Shown here: piece after piece, positions 37,523 through 49,310 of the stretch
Numbering within the stretch: position 1 is the first letter of the stretch
Layout of the letters: every line of letters begins with the position of its first letter
Assembly: GCA_014607495.2 (NCBI GenBank)
Contig: CP053160.1
Coordinates: forward strand, 3,534,001-3,598,000
DNA length: 64,000 nt
Reading direction: 5' to 3'
DNA from: Carposina sasakii
Lineage: Eukaryota > Arthropoda > Insecta > Lepidoptera > Carposinidae
Translations under genes and position numbers: made by a program
Notes under the pieces: generated by a model
What the model saw: the letters and a program-made list of their open reading frames with translations, nothing else
Databases searched by the model: none
What the model was told of the DNA's origin: nothing

Positions 37523-40500
37523 TCACTCTACATTCTGAAAAGCAATATTATCACAGCCCTTATCACAGTTAACAGGTACATCTTTATGAACATCCAACTT
37601 TTTACTTGATTTACTTTCCTTATACTCTACAGTTAAGTATCCAGCAGCTCCAACAATCATCATAGAGAACATCAGGTAAGTCTTGGAGCTGGTGCGAAGA
37701 TAGGGGGAGACTACGTAAGCGATGATGTAGCCCACTGACTCCCACAGTCTGAAGTTGGAGAATGCTGCCTCTTCGCGGCCTGGGAATAGGACCCCGGTAT
37801 ACGCTGTAAAAAATATTATTTTAATTAGTCAGTAGTGTTTCGAACTGCTGGATAAATACCTGCCCGCCCTTTCGCTCTTAAAATTACCTTGTATAAGCTA
37901 ACCTTAACTTCATATAACATTCCACTGCTGGATGTAGGGCTCTCCTAGAGCATGCTACAAGGCTACTACCATGGGCCCATAATCACCACGCCGGGCAGGC
38001 GGGTCGGTGTGCGGAATGAGATTTTCGGACTGTACTCAACATGGCTCACTGATTACCTAATTTGCAATGCGAGTAGCAAAGCCGAATCTGCACACGGGCC
38101 ACCGGCCACAACCATAAAACGCCGCCACCGGCATATTTCCTGTACTTTGCATACATAACTTCTCATTGCGACGTTTGTAGCTGTGGCCGGTGGCCCGTGT
38201 GCGGCGGCGACACTATCTAGCGGTAATAAGGGGGCCGGAGGCGATGCTGCCCACCTGGAAACCCTTAATTGCCTCTTACGATAACCGGGAGCAGGCATGG
38301 GCAGGTGCTATTCTACTTATTAACTTGACATTACCATTAATCTGGACTGTCCACACCGAGTCGCATACGCCCCATAGCACGGCCACTACATACAACACGT
38401 AGCCAGCATCAGGGTGTGGTGTCCATGCCAGCACCGTCACAAACAGCGTCGTGTTCAGCACCAAAGCTGATATGATGAGCGGTATACGTCCGGTTAACTG
38501 TTGATAAACATTAAATCGTGAGAGTTCTGCTGATCGTGAGAGACTATCTTCTGCACTTCTGGCAAGCTAGGTGCTGGTGCTAACTTCTTCTTGGTCCTTT
38601 AAGATCGGTGGCCACATAGATACATATATTATATCTCAATTTATTACAAAATTATCGTGTTTTTATCGCAAGACAGAATATATGGTCAAGGTATGCAATC
38701 CTACCCATGTCGGAATTTACGCATGTCGAATAAAAGAGACAGAATATAATATATGAAACAGACAAGTATGCAATCCTACCCCTTGCATGAGTCAAATAAT
38801 TTCCTTTTTATAAGTATAAGAAAATCTGCTAAAGTAAATGCAATATTTTCTTACCTTAACGAGGTACCCAGTGAGGACACAGCTGATTGCGTCGGCAACT
38901 CCGAAGGTCATCATCACGAAGCCAACTGTACCTGTACCGATTGCACATGACACGAACGCCTGGAAAATATAAGATAGTCAGTATCTTTCGAATGAAGTTT
39001 GCTGTTTGGTAAAAGAATAACCTACTAGCAAGATAAGTAGATTAGTAGAGGTACCTCCCTACATTATGTTTCAATGCACATACATCTTGCTGATAATCAA
39101 CTGCTTTTGAGCCAAGTGATTAGCCATTAAATAAAGGTCTATTAATGTACACAGGTATACATAAATAGACACACATTCACACATAATACACACGGCTGGT
39201 TTCCCGAAACACAGTAGCCAGAACTGCAGGATCATGAAGAAGACCTCACAGTCACGTTTTGCATATCGGGGACAGAATAATGTACTCGTTTAGCTTTGTA
39301 AATAACAGGTAATATCTAGATTTATTTCTTTGATACCTTCTTCTTCGGCCTATTGCAATCCACTGCTGGACGCAGGTCTCCCCCAGGCCACAAGGCTACT
39401 GCCATAGGGGGTTTTGCCAATAGTGACCACGCTGAACAGGCGGGTTGGTGACCTTTGATACCTTACCGCAGTAAAATCAGCACCGAAGAATGCCTGCTCG
39501 TATCCGATAAAGATGTTGACGATGATCATAAGCAACTGGTTGGGTTCTTTCAACAGTTTTAGAGTCACTGCCAGCAGTTGAACGCCGGACAGCCCTGATG
39601 ATGAGCTGGAGCGGCCTGAGGAATACCTGGAAATGAATTCATCTAAGAAGGTACTATTTAAAAATTAGAGGGGTTTAATCCAATGTTATAATTATTTGGG
39701 GGTCAAGCTACCTTGTTAATTTATGTATGAATTGTAACAAAGTAACCAAATGTCCTTCCTAAGAAATATTATAGGCAGGGTATACTCGTATAGGGAGAGA
39801 GAGGCATTGTTTAACAGTAGATCTGACAGATAGCTCTGTGGGCAAACGTTACAAACATCAATCCATTATTTGCCTATTTAATTTAAAAAACTAATATCTT
39901 AAAATAATAGCTCAAAACTAGGTACTAGCGGTCAAATAGAATGATAAGTACCTTTTCATAGAGTCCACTCCAATGGCCACTATAATAGCAGCGCCGGCCA
40001 TACACGCCAAATAAATGCCTGAAAATTTCCAAAATAGGGTTGAGAGTAGGTTTAAAGTAGGACAGTCAGGCAGGCTGATTACCTACGTATCTAATGCGGT
40101 AGCGAAAACTGTACAATATTCGAGTTAAAATGTCAAAATACCTTTGAAATTAATTGTACGTAATACAAATTTGACAAGCAATCGGCGAATTTTGTAAAAT
40201 TTTCCCTATCGCTTTGCTTTTGCTATTTAGGTAATAAGGGATTGACCAACAGTCCTATGAGGTAATTAGTTAATTCACCTTTTGTGACTTAAAACTATAC
40301 CAATGTTTTGAATGAGAAAAGTGTTTGAGTATACCTGCAATCATCTGAATCTTCTCCGGCGGCTGGGTCTGCAGGGCCTCCTCTGCATTAGCAGTGGGGA
40401 GAAAGTTGGCCCCACAGACCTCGGCGATGGTGCTCGCGTTGAGGGCGGTTATCGCTGCCGTGTTGTTGCCTGATGTCAGCACTAAAATATCATTAATAAA

Positions 40501-42879
40501 TATTAGACCTCTAGCTAATTAGCAAAAGACGACTGTACCGAAACTCATAATGATCGGTTTACTTACATTAACTATACAGGGTGTAACAAAAAGGGTATGT
40601 TAAGCGAAAAGCTATGTAAATAGCCCTCTGTAGAGAACCTATCCACAATCTGATTTCAAGGGATTATCTGCCTAATAATGTTGGAACTTTATTAGGCATA
40701 GAACTACATACTCGTAGCAGATCCTTACCCATTGAAGATATAAGGTTGCCCCACACCTGATTCAGTTGGAATATCATGAAGAACAGTCCGAAGAACCTCG
40801 CCAGCAGCGCGCTGGCCGGCACGTTAGTTATCGAACTGTACACTTCAGATACCTGGAATAAGAAAAAGAATAAATTTATTTTCAATATACATACACAGTA
40901 ATATACAGGGTGTGGGTGACAGCCAGGCAAATACTGAAATGCTGAACAACTATCATTCTTTTGAGTTATACGACAGTGTTATTACTCGCAGGAAATGTAT
41001 TTTTGATTTGATTATCAGTAATCTTTGCCCTCCGCGCCAATTGTATCCGGCGATCCTGTGACTAATTAAATGGGGTTATTGTGTGACACATTGCTGTTTT
41101 TTGGATCACTTGTGACTCTCCATTAGGGTTGATCAGTTATTTGAACTTTTTTGAGGGCAACCTTTTTTGAAAATTATCTTTGGTTTTAATTTTATTTTTA
41201 AGTGATTATCTAAGGCCAAATTAAACGAACTAAACTACTTTTTTCCTGAAAATATGAAAAAAAAATTGGATAATTTTGGAACAATCCTCCGAAATTTTCA
41301 GTGTTTTCCGCCTCAGTCATGGTCTTAAGTCAAGGTATCAATATTTTTCTGGCCTGTCACAAACACCCTGTATAGAGAAATTGCTGAAGAGATAGTTGTG
41401 TATACTCTGTAAATAATGTTGGGAATTAGGATTTTATATAGGTACGCCACTACCTGTGACCCCTTTGACCCTAATTAGGGCATAACATAGCGCGAGCAAG
41501 AAGAATCCTCCCAAACCCCTATTTGAGAGGAATAGAATTGCGAAAAAGGTTAACATATGTAATGTGGTAGCCAGAACTGTAGGGTTGAATATCTTAGTCT
41601 CTACTCTTACGTCAAACACGAAAGGAGATTCAGCTGAACTATTTTAGAGAAGCCTTACAGCAGCACAGACAAGAAAGCGAAAAAAAGCAGCTGATGTATT
41701 CAAGTAAAACCCCACACAGTACAAGCAAGCCGGCTGAAAAGATTAAATAAAGAGAATATGGCTTACCACAGCTATATAAGTGCACTTGGAGCACCACAGT
41801 GGACCTCCTCCAAGGCCTACCATGATACCGGCTGGTATCATGGTGTAGAACCGAGGGTACAGCTGCGCAGCGATGTATGGCATGTACGTCAGGAAGGAGA
41901 TGGTTATCGTCCATTTTGTACCAAGCCATCTATATACAGAGTGTAACAAAAGGGATTGTTTTAAATGCAACGGCGAAAATTGTGCAAAAATTGATGTATG
42001 CTTGTAGAATTCGTAACAAGTAACCTCAAAGGAATTTGACATTTCAAAATGAATACGAGTACTGTCTTGTTTTTGCTACATACGTAATAAGCCTGCTGGC
42101 ATGTTTTCAAAACAAATCGCGGTATTTTCATACAATTTTATAATCTGCTGCTCTGTGCTAAGAGGTCATGCTTATCCCTCTGTTCGTTAGGTACTGACTT
42201 GATGACGAAGACTGGCAGGAATATATTGGAGAAGATGAGGCCAGCGTAGACCGCGGCCAGCGATGCTGTCCCCAAGCCGGCTTCAGCGTTGATGGAACTC
42301 TGTAAGTTGGCTGCTCCCTGGATAAGGTAGGAAGGAATAATGAAAAAAGTGAAGCAAATCTAACCTGGGTGTAACTAAAAGGAGTACGTATGTTAAGCGA
42401 AATGTATTAAGGTAACGTAGATATACATTCCAGAATTGTTTAGGAATTCTCCATGCTATATGGAAAATAAACATGTGATTCGAGTCTCAAATTTTGGGCA
42501 TAGGTTCTCTACAAAGGGCTATTTTCATAGCATTTCGCTAACATACCCCTTTTGTAACATCCTGTATAAATAGCCAAATCTGTGACTAAACAAGGCAAGC
42601 ATTGCCATAAGTAATAAATTTTATTAGGTAGGTATCGTGTAGGCATATAAAATCACTTTGTTGTTGTACACATACGGACGGACAATGTAGCTCCCTACAA
42701 TAACTGTGCAAAATGGGAAGGTCTGCAGCAGTATACCTGCCTAATGGCTTAATTAAAAAAAAAAAAATTTTCTTACTTACACTATATGCTGTAAACTGCA
42801 CCATGAAGGCCAGGCTAATGATGACTACATTTTTGACAATCCTCCATGTCTCCTTAGGGTCCACCTTCTCTTGAGCCAT
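37523..42879 (-). CDS. UNC93-like membrane protein, paralogue B (complete, 10 exons, 475 aa)
   Basis: Exons on the minus strand: 42879-42781, 42317-42199, 41929-41767, 40852-40729, 40481-40335, 40018-39952, 39626-39467, 38959-38855, 38497-38335, 37803-37523 (stop TGA). All junctions keep frame; total 1428 bases. The protein begins MAQEKVDPKETWRIVKN and aligns along its whole length with paralogue A 4.2 kb away: KWTITISFLTYMPY, GLGGGPLWCSKCTY, RFFGLFFMIFQ, IGYEQAFFGADFTA, PGREEAAFSNFRLWE. It is predicted to have 12 membrane helices with N174 and N183 sequons in the large loop. The last exon is fused where A has an extra intron. The C-terminal tail (about 435-475) is polar and unlike that of A. 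Exon 2 uses a GTCAGT donor (42198-42193), weaker than its GTAAGT counterpart in A. The pair is a head-to-tail tandem duplication. The 3' UTR may be very short (AATAAA just past the stop). Confidence 0.93.
37925..38040. repeat. Fragment of the CCACTGCTGGA repeat family, in the last intron of UNC93-like B
   Basis: CCACTGCTGGATGTAGGGCT, CTACAAGGCTACTACCATGG and CACGCCGGGCAGGCGGG match the insertion at 39340-39452. A related inverted piece (CTACGTCCAGCAGTGGA) is at 28905-28920 and another at 46700-46720. Confidence 0.65.
38090..38202. mobile_element. Short GC-rich inverted-repeat element (21-base arms)
   Basis: GCACACGGGCCACCGGCCAC (38090 on) is exactly mirrored by GTGGCCGGTGGCCCGTGTGC at the other end (to 38202). 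It lies in the last intron of UNC93-like B and would form a stable hairpin. Confidence 0.7.
39340..39452. mobile_element. 113-base repeat insertion with 12-base target duplication beside a splice donor
   Basis: The insertion (CTTCTTCGGCC ... GGCGGGTTGGTGAC) is flanked on both sides by CTTTGATACCTT (39328-39339 and 39453-39464). The right-hand copy reaches to base +3 of the intron that follows exon 7 of UNC93-like B. The insert belongs to the same family as 37925-38040. Confidence 0.85.
40097..40226. mobile_element. Inverted-repeat MITE, family F4, in an intron of UNC93-like B
   Basis: Left part GCGGTAGCGAAAACTGTACA and right part TTCCCTATCGCTTTGCTTTT are imperfect inverted repeats. The same structure recurs at 55081-55210. 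Confidence 0.65.
40574..40649. mobile_element. Truncated MITE family F1 in an intron of UNC93-like B
   Basis: TACAGGGTGTAACAAAAAGG to GAACCTATCCACAATC matches only the left arm of the complete copy at 15587. Confidence 0.75.
40904..41372. mobile_element. MITE family F2 in intron 3 of UNC93-like B
   Basis: Ends are TACAGGGTGTGGGTGACAGC and CCTGTCACAAACACCCTGTA. It is the cleanest uninterrupted copy of the family in this orientation, 469 bases. Confidence 0.8.
42364..42567. mobile_element. MITE family F1 in intron 1 of UNC93-like B
   Basis: Ends are CTGGGTGTAACTAAAAGG and CCCCTTTTGTAACATCCTGTA. Arms pair, with a shortened interior compared with 15587-15850. Confidence 0.75.
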
Positions 42880-43630
42880 TTTATTATATAGTCACTGATC
42901 TTTTAGAATAGGTACCTAATTATATATATTCTTTATTTAATAGCTAAGAACTTTCTTATATCTTAAATATGAATCACTTAAGCTAATAAATTAATTAAGT
43001 AGGTACCTTTTTATGACCCACTTTAATGCATTTAGGCCTAGTCCCAACGCGTCACTTTCCCAACTCGACCCCAAGAATTTCTACCTACGAAAAAGACGAG
43101 GTATTTTCATTTTCTAACGAATTTACACAGTCAATTATTGGGAGTCAAATTAGTTACCTACCTTACCTACTAATTAATTACAGCATATTATTGAGGGGAA
43201 GACAATGACTTCGCTTTGGAAGCTATGTTCGGAAAACTTTTCGGTGATGAAATTCTAAACTCTATCTCGATCAAGAGACTTTATATCTTACCGCTTGAAA
43301 GGTGTTTTTCTTTTGCCTGTGTGCCATGAAAATAGAGTATTATGAAATATATCTTATACCTACACGACTGTACTTTGGTTTATTTATATACACATTTTGT
43401 TAAGTATGCGAAAAGCCTACTACCAAATTTTAAAGGGGTCGATTAGCGCGCCATTAAGATACATCTGGGCTAAACGCCTACTAAAATAATATTATTTTTG
43501 ATAGGGGTCAATTCGCTTGGCACGTTCGTGCGAACAAATTTCGTGCGAATCGACTATTAAGCTATAATATTTTATTATACTTATAATATAACTATACTCT
43601 CTGTTTTCATACAATAGTTTAAATATTAAA

Positions 43631-44110
43631 ACGAATTAAGTAATCTACCGATCTATCTCGATCCATATTGTAATTGGCCATTCATTTAATCCATTTTATT
43701 ATTCTCATAGGCACAAATAAACCGAAGCATGTGATATTGTTATCTTAATAAATTTCTTATAAATTAGATAAAGAACTTATGGCGGATTTGCAGCAGGCAA
43801 TGAACACGGTAAAAAACCTTTGTAAAAACATTTCTTACGAAAAGTTGTATTGTTTCTGTATAAACAGCTATAAAATTTAATCTGAGCTATAAATATAAGA
43901 ATTAAGTAATCCTATTACTTTTTAATCCATTTTATTATTCTCGCGACCAATAAATTTCTTATAAATTAGATAAAGAACTTATGGCGGATTTGCAGCAGGC
44001 AATGAACACGGTAAAAAACCTTTGTAAAAACATTTCTTACGAAAAGTTGTATTATTTCTGTATAAACAGCTATAAAATTTAATCTGAGCTATAAATATAA
44101 GACCTATTAC
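43631..44110 (+). repeat. Tandem duplication, unit about 202 bases
   Basis: AATAAATTTCTTATAAATTA with the following GGCGGATTTGCAGCAGGCAA block occurs at 43747 and again at 43949, nearly identical for about 150 bases. The preceding TAATCCATTTTATTATTCTC block is also duplicated (43689 and 43923). No protein is encoded. Confidence 0.85.
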
Positions 44111-44188
44111 TTTGCTCGCGACCAGCAAACACGAATCTTAATCCAACACCTAATCTATTTCGTCTGTTTACATTGGTTTACAAATGTG

Positions 44189-44391
44189 TACAGGGTGTAA
44201 ATGGCAGCCAGGCAAATACTAAAATGCTGGACAAGTTGAGTCCTTCTTTATAGAACAACTGATTTCGAAACTAACATTTTTTTATGTATGCAGTGTCACA
44301 GATAATGTAGTCATGCAGATAGCTTCGCTTAAAAATCACGGTCTAAAGTCAGCATAAGCAATATTTACCTGGCTATTACTTACATCCTGTA
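44189..44391. mobile_element. Shortened MITE, family F2 (203 bases)
   Basis: It starts TACAGGGTGTAAATGGCAGC and ends GGCTATTACTTACATCCTGTA, with most of the family's interior missing. Confidence 0.7.
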
Positions 44392-44610
44392 TAGTTTTAG
44401 ATAGGTACTACCAACATAAGACTTTTCGAAATTCAATTCCTCTAGCTTCACGTTTTAAATATGTTCAACACTTTCCTTGGCAAACGAACTATGTAATTAA
44501 ACGTTAAAAATATATTTATTTTTATTATGTATTACAAATATTTAAATTTGCACAAAAGTACTTTAGTATGTTCATGTTTGTAGGTATACATAAAACCGAA
44601 ATCTATACTA

Positions 44611-45101
44611 TACAGGGTGTTTTTTGTGGCCACCTTTAACGAAGGGTACGTATTCTATACATGAAATAAAGTAAGTTTATGCCAAAAAAAATGCTGGAAA
44701 AAATTTTTTTTTTTTGAAAAAAAATTTAAAATTCCTTGATCGTGCGAAATTTATAGTGTCTAGTGTTTATGTTAGTTTTTTTATAGACAGCGTCCATCTT
44801 GTTTTCATTAATTATTTAAAAGCGATTCGTAACATAGACGTTTCAAAAACCAACGGCCGTGCGCGCCCCACCCGCTCTATGTGCATTCACAGATATGCAG
44901 AAAGCTTCGCTTAACGCAGTCTATTTACTCAACTTTGGACCCTAATATTTTGGAAACCAGACACTTCCCAGCTTCACGTATGCAACACTTCCATGGAGAA
45001 AAATGATCGTTAAAAATATATTTATTTTTATGATGATTACAAATATTTAAGATTCCGTACTTTAGTTTTCGGGAACGTTGACGACCAAAAATCACCCTGT
45101 A
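44611..45101 (+). mobile_element. MITE family F3, abutting the next MITE
   Basis: It starts TACAGGGTGTTTTTTGTGGC and ends GACCAAAAATCACCCTGTA. The next base begins the TACAGGGTATGTGTGACAAC end of an F2 element, so the two elements meet exactly end to end. Confidence 0.8.
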
Positions 45102-45579
45102 TACAGGGTATGTGTGACAACCAGGAAAATATTGATACCATGACTTCAGACCATGATTCTGAGGCGGAAAACACTGAAAATTTTCGCACAGAAATTCCAT
45201 TTTTTTTCGTTTTTTTTTCATATTATCAGGAAAAAAATGATCTACAAAAAAAGTTGACCTCAAAAAAGTTCAAATAACTGATCAACCCTGAAAGAGTGAT
45301 CCAAAAAATAATGTGTCACACAATAACCAATAAGCCTATTTAATTAGTCACAGGAAGGAGAATCACAAGTGATCCAAAAAAATAATCTGTCACACAATAA
45401 CCAATAAGACCATTTAATTAGTCACAGAATCGCCCGATACAATTGGCGCGGAGAGCAAAGGTTACTGGTAATCAAATCAAAAATACATTTCCTGCGAGTA
45501 ATAACACCGTCGTATAACTCAACACAATGGTACTTATTCAGGATTTCAGTGTTTGCCTGGCTGTCACCAACACCCTGTA
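45102..45579 (+). mobile_element. MITE family F2 with internal tandem duplication
   Basis: Ends are TACAGGGTATGTGTGACAAC and GGCTGTCACCAACACCCTGTA. Inside, the block GTGATCCAAAAAATAATGTG..ACAATAACCAATAAG..ATTTAATTAGTCACAG is present twice in a row (about 45294-45428). Confidence 0.8.
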
Positions 45580-45771
45580 TAAAAGTCCTTTGTCTTGAGA
45601 CCGACTCATCATCGCACAGCCTAAACCGCTGATCACAGAAGAACTGAAACTCGGAGAGTGTGTTCTTTGTATGACATCCGATACGATCTTTCCAAGTTCC
45701 CATGGGAACGGAAAATAACGGGATTTCTAAAGATTACGCGAACGAACTCGCTGGCGTCCACGTGGACTATA

Positions 45772-45831
45772 TATAGTCTCTAATATAAGTAGGTTTTTTT
45801 GTTATAGTCTCTAATATAAGTAGGTTTTTTT
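45772..45831 (+). repeat. 31-base tandem duplication
   Basis: TATAGTCTCTAATATAAGTA followed by GGTTTTTTT occurs at 45772-45800 and again at 45803-45831. Confidence 0.85.
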
Positions 45832-46199
45832 ACTCAAATAACTATGAATAGACCATGCAATTTGGATTTATTTCCCACTAGGTATATCTAATAATTACAA
45901 GATGCAACATCCGCGTAATGATCATAATAATCAATGTAGGTAATGATTATTATAAAATTGATTAACTACAACATCAAAATAAACGGTAGAAGAAAAAATG
46001 AAAACAAAGAATAAATGTATTTTTGTGATTACTATGAGAAGACAATGATTTAGTGCTTAAAAAAAGATGATATCAATTCGCCTGTATTGCTGTATTTATA
46101 TGTGTTATCCGTCATTTTAAAAACATTTTTTTAATGGATTGACCTGCTTCTAAGCATAGAATAAGTCCCCAGAAGGGAGTCCGGAGTATGCCGGGAAGT

Positions 46200-46475
46200 C
46201 CAGCAATTTTTTCTATGCTGCTCTGGAGTGAAAAAAAAACGTATAATAATAGAGCCGCTTCTCTTCCCGGGCACACTGTACAAATCAGTAGAGGGACAAG
46301 AGGGTCTTGGTGTTTTGTAGGCGATGGGTTGACCACCTGTCACTACTAACTGAACTTATACATCTCAACTATACCCTCAAAATTGGTCAGAAGTGGCACC
46401 ATGTGGTTCTATCGGCCCTTGGTGCTCTGCCTACCCCGTAAGGGATAAAGGCGTGATTATATGTATGTATGTAGG
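46200..46475 (+). mobile_element. SINE-like repeat, family S2, near full length
   Basis: From CTATGCTGCTCTGGAGTG, through AGTAGAGGGACAAGAGGGTC and CATGTGGTTCTATCGGCCC, to TCTGCCTACCCCGTAAGGG, GGCGTGATTATATG and a TATG tail. Inverted copies at 26880-27165 and 62985-63250 have the same extent. Confidence 0.8.
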
Positions 46476-47324
46476 TTGTAAAAATAACCCATATGCATTA
46501 AAATAGGGTAAATATGACTCATAACATAAAGAAGAGAAATAAAAATCTATCTAAGTAATAGATCAATATAGACAAAGATCAATTTGACTGGCGTAATTGT
46601 GCTTGATCACGGGTACTGGAGAACTTATTATTCTAAGTAAACTAAGTAACTGGATGGCAAAAACGGGAGGTCAAGCCTTGTGGCGTCCCCTGGGGGAAGC
46701 CTACGTCCAGCAGTGGACAGCAATTAGGCTGATCATGTGATTAATATACCGTTGCTTAGTAGCTCTATCCACGAGGATAAGACCTTATAGAGATCTTACT
46801 GTGGGACTAGGGTTAACGTGTTAAAAAAAATAGAATTTAGAACATTGCTATCTACTACACTATTCGGATTTATCGATATGTCGAGGACTCGGGACTTACC
46901 TACTACAAATACGTATTAGGTACAGATTAATATAAAAACATGCCATTTTCAGCCCACTTCTTACGAGATGCTTATCTACTTTACATAAACATTACTTTGT
47001 CACTTGAACAATGTATTGTGTGTGTGTGTGACATGTGACGTGTGATTATTACCAATTGTTGCAAAAATAACTAATGTTAGTCACGACTCAGTGGAAATTT
47101 ATAAACATCCTTACATAATTACCTCTCCATATCTGGTAATATTGTACCAATTTATGTGACAATTTCATTGACTTAAGTATTACGACATAACTTTCATGTA
47201 GACTAGATAGATAGATTTTTACTGTCATAACTGGGTATCTACATACATTTGTTGATACATATTTAATTTTTGATCCAACAGTTTGTCCATTTCGGACATA
47301 CAATAGTCATTTACACATTAAGTA

Positions 47325-47385
47325 AGAGCGCTGGCACGGAATGCAGAGGTCGTGGGTTCGAGTTATACAGAGTCATGTGCAGCGC
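47325..47385 (+). mobile_element. Fragment of tRNA-derived SINE family S4
   Basis: AGAGCGCTGGCACGGAATGC and AGAGGTCGTGGGTTCGAG match the A-box-to-B-box part of the copies in the SPT6 introns. Confidence 0.65.
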
Positions 47386-47802
47386 AATATGTACTTCAAA
47401 TATAGCATTTGCTTTGCGAAGTTGAAATTACACGCTCGTGCCAAAAAATGTAGGTAAATGAAGCGTAACATCGATTTTAATATATAGGTATATTTCACTG
47501 AACATCAAAGTACGGTTCGATAACACAGGATAAGGCCTTGCCATGGGCTTATAAATATGTAGGTATATCACCAAAAGAGAATAGAGTCAAAACTAAAAGT
47601 GTTAAGAGAATTTGATCAGAAACTAAAAGATGTGCTCAGACGTCTAGGTTATCTTATGATAAGTAACTACTTCATGGATTTTACTGGATAAATATGATCT
47701 TTACTAAGATTACCTTGATAAAAATTATATATTTATCTCGGAATTAGGTGTCGCTACATCAGCGTCATCTTGAATATAATCATCTTCCTGCCCTGTTCCC
47801 AT

Positions 47803-48096
47803 TTATTTGGGGTCGGCGCAATATGTACCCTTCTTCCATTCATCCCTATTATCCGTCATCTCATTGCTCACTTCCTGTACACGCATATCCTCCCTCATAC
47901 AGTCCATACAACACTTCTTTGATCTAACTCTTCCTTTATATCCATCCACACTCATGCACAACGCTCTCTGTAAAATATGCCTTTCATCCCGTCGCTTTAC
48001 ATGCCCGTACCAAGACAGACGGTTACTTCGTAACTTGTCTGTGATCGGCGCAACTTTCATACTTCTACTTATATACTCATTTCTTATTTTATCCAT
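47803..48096 (-). mobile_element. C-terminal end of a LINE reading frame
   Basis: The frame reads RSNRLSWYGHVKRRDERHI, then KKCCMDCMREDMR and DEWKKGTYCADPK before the stop. This order (RWYGHVxRRDE, W/CMDCVREDM, C-ADP) is the usual end of RTE-type insect LINEs. It is a truncated remnant with no upstream domain in the immediate vicinity. Confidence 0.8.
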
Positions 48097-48779
48097 TCTT
48101 GTAACTCATTCATCTTAAATATAATATTGGCATATTACTCTTTAGGCAACTTGTATGCGCGTAAAAGAACTTTTGTTCTACAGCTATATTAAGTACAAAG
48201 GAGATTGGGAAACCAATGTATGGGGTCTGGGCCCACCCCTCAATAGTAACATGTGATATACCATTGAATAGGGCTTTTTAAGTGGAACATTATTACTAAA
48301 CTAAACTATAGTCAAATGTTAATACTTTCGGAGATACGACGTCTTAAAGTCGTCTCAATCTAACTTACTATTTATTTATTTATTAAGATTAGGCAAACCA
48401 ACATCACATGTATACATGGTAGATATGTAGAATAATGATTATACATTGTATAACACAATACTGATACATGCAACTATGATTGGCGCACACAAAACATGCA
48501 TTAAAATCCTTACGGCCACGCCGCCCAATAATCCATCTCGCAACAGTTAAGTGAGTTTATGGATATTTATAAGGTTTAATAGTAACAACACATGTTATTT
48601 CACTTTAAAACAAGATTTATTGTTCGTCCTGCACATCCAGAATAATTACATAATTTAAAAAACCCGCCGGCGCCACGAATGGTTGATGTCTCCTAGGTAC
48701 CAAATCAAAAATGATGTCACTTCAGTCTGTTACATTTCGAGACTATGTCTGTCACTTTGGTCTTCTACGTGATAATCTC

Positions 48780-49310
48780 GTTTCAGACTTTGTCCATTAG
48801 CGAGATTCCGAGCCTGCCAGCTCCACCGTCAGGTTCCACGTCTCGGCTCCATAAGTCATGGCTGTTATATAGAAAACACTGATCGAATACCTTGGTTTTG
48901 AGGCAAGGATAACTCAAAGATATGGCACAACTTCCCAAACGCTGCCCACCCAAGCTACACTCTTCTAGTGATATCTCCATCGAAGTTGTCTTTACCGAAA
49001 TGCAATATTTGCCCAAGGTACTTCTGGACAACTTCTGGGGCTACACCTTCGATGGATATCGGCTCAGGGATGATGTGTCGATTGAACATTACCTTGGTCT
49101 TGTCCAGGTTCATCCCGAGTCCTACACGCCTCGGGGCAGCATTGAGACTAGACAGCATTTTTTGCAGGTCCTGCAGCAATTCAGCCATCAAGACTATATC
49201 GTCAGCAAAGCGGATATGCGTGAGATATTCACCGTTGACGTTGATGCCTAGTCCATCCCACTGTAGCGTCTTGAAGATGTCCTCCATCGCGTTGGTGAAG
49301 ATATGACGTC
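48780..49310 (-). mobile_element. Decayed LINE reverse-transcriptase segment
   Basis: The frame at 49287-48955 contains GINVNGEYLTHIRFADDIVL, the reverse-transcriptase palm motif with the FADD catalytic signature, then NLDKTKVMFN and IEGV. Downstream the frame shifts into SLGWAAFGKL-like and TYGAETWNLTVE-like sequence near 48800-48930. Upstream, a short VIQGDVI piece runs straight into FTNAMEDIF, with the usual SPKL stretch missing. It is an inactivated relative of the RTE/BovB or similar clades. Confidence 0.8.
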
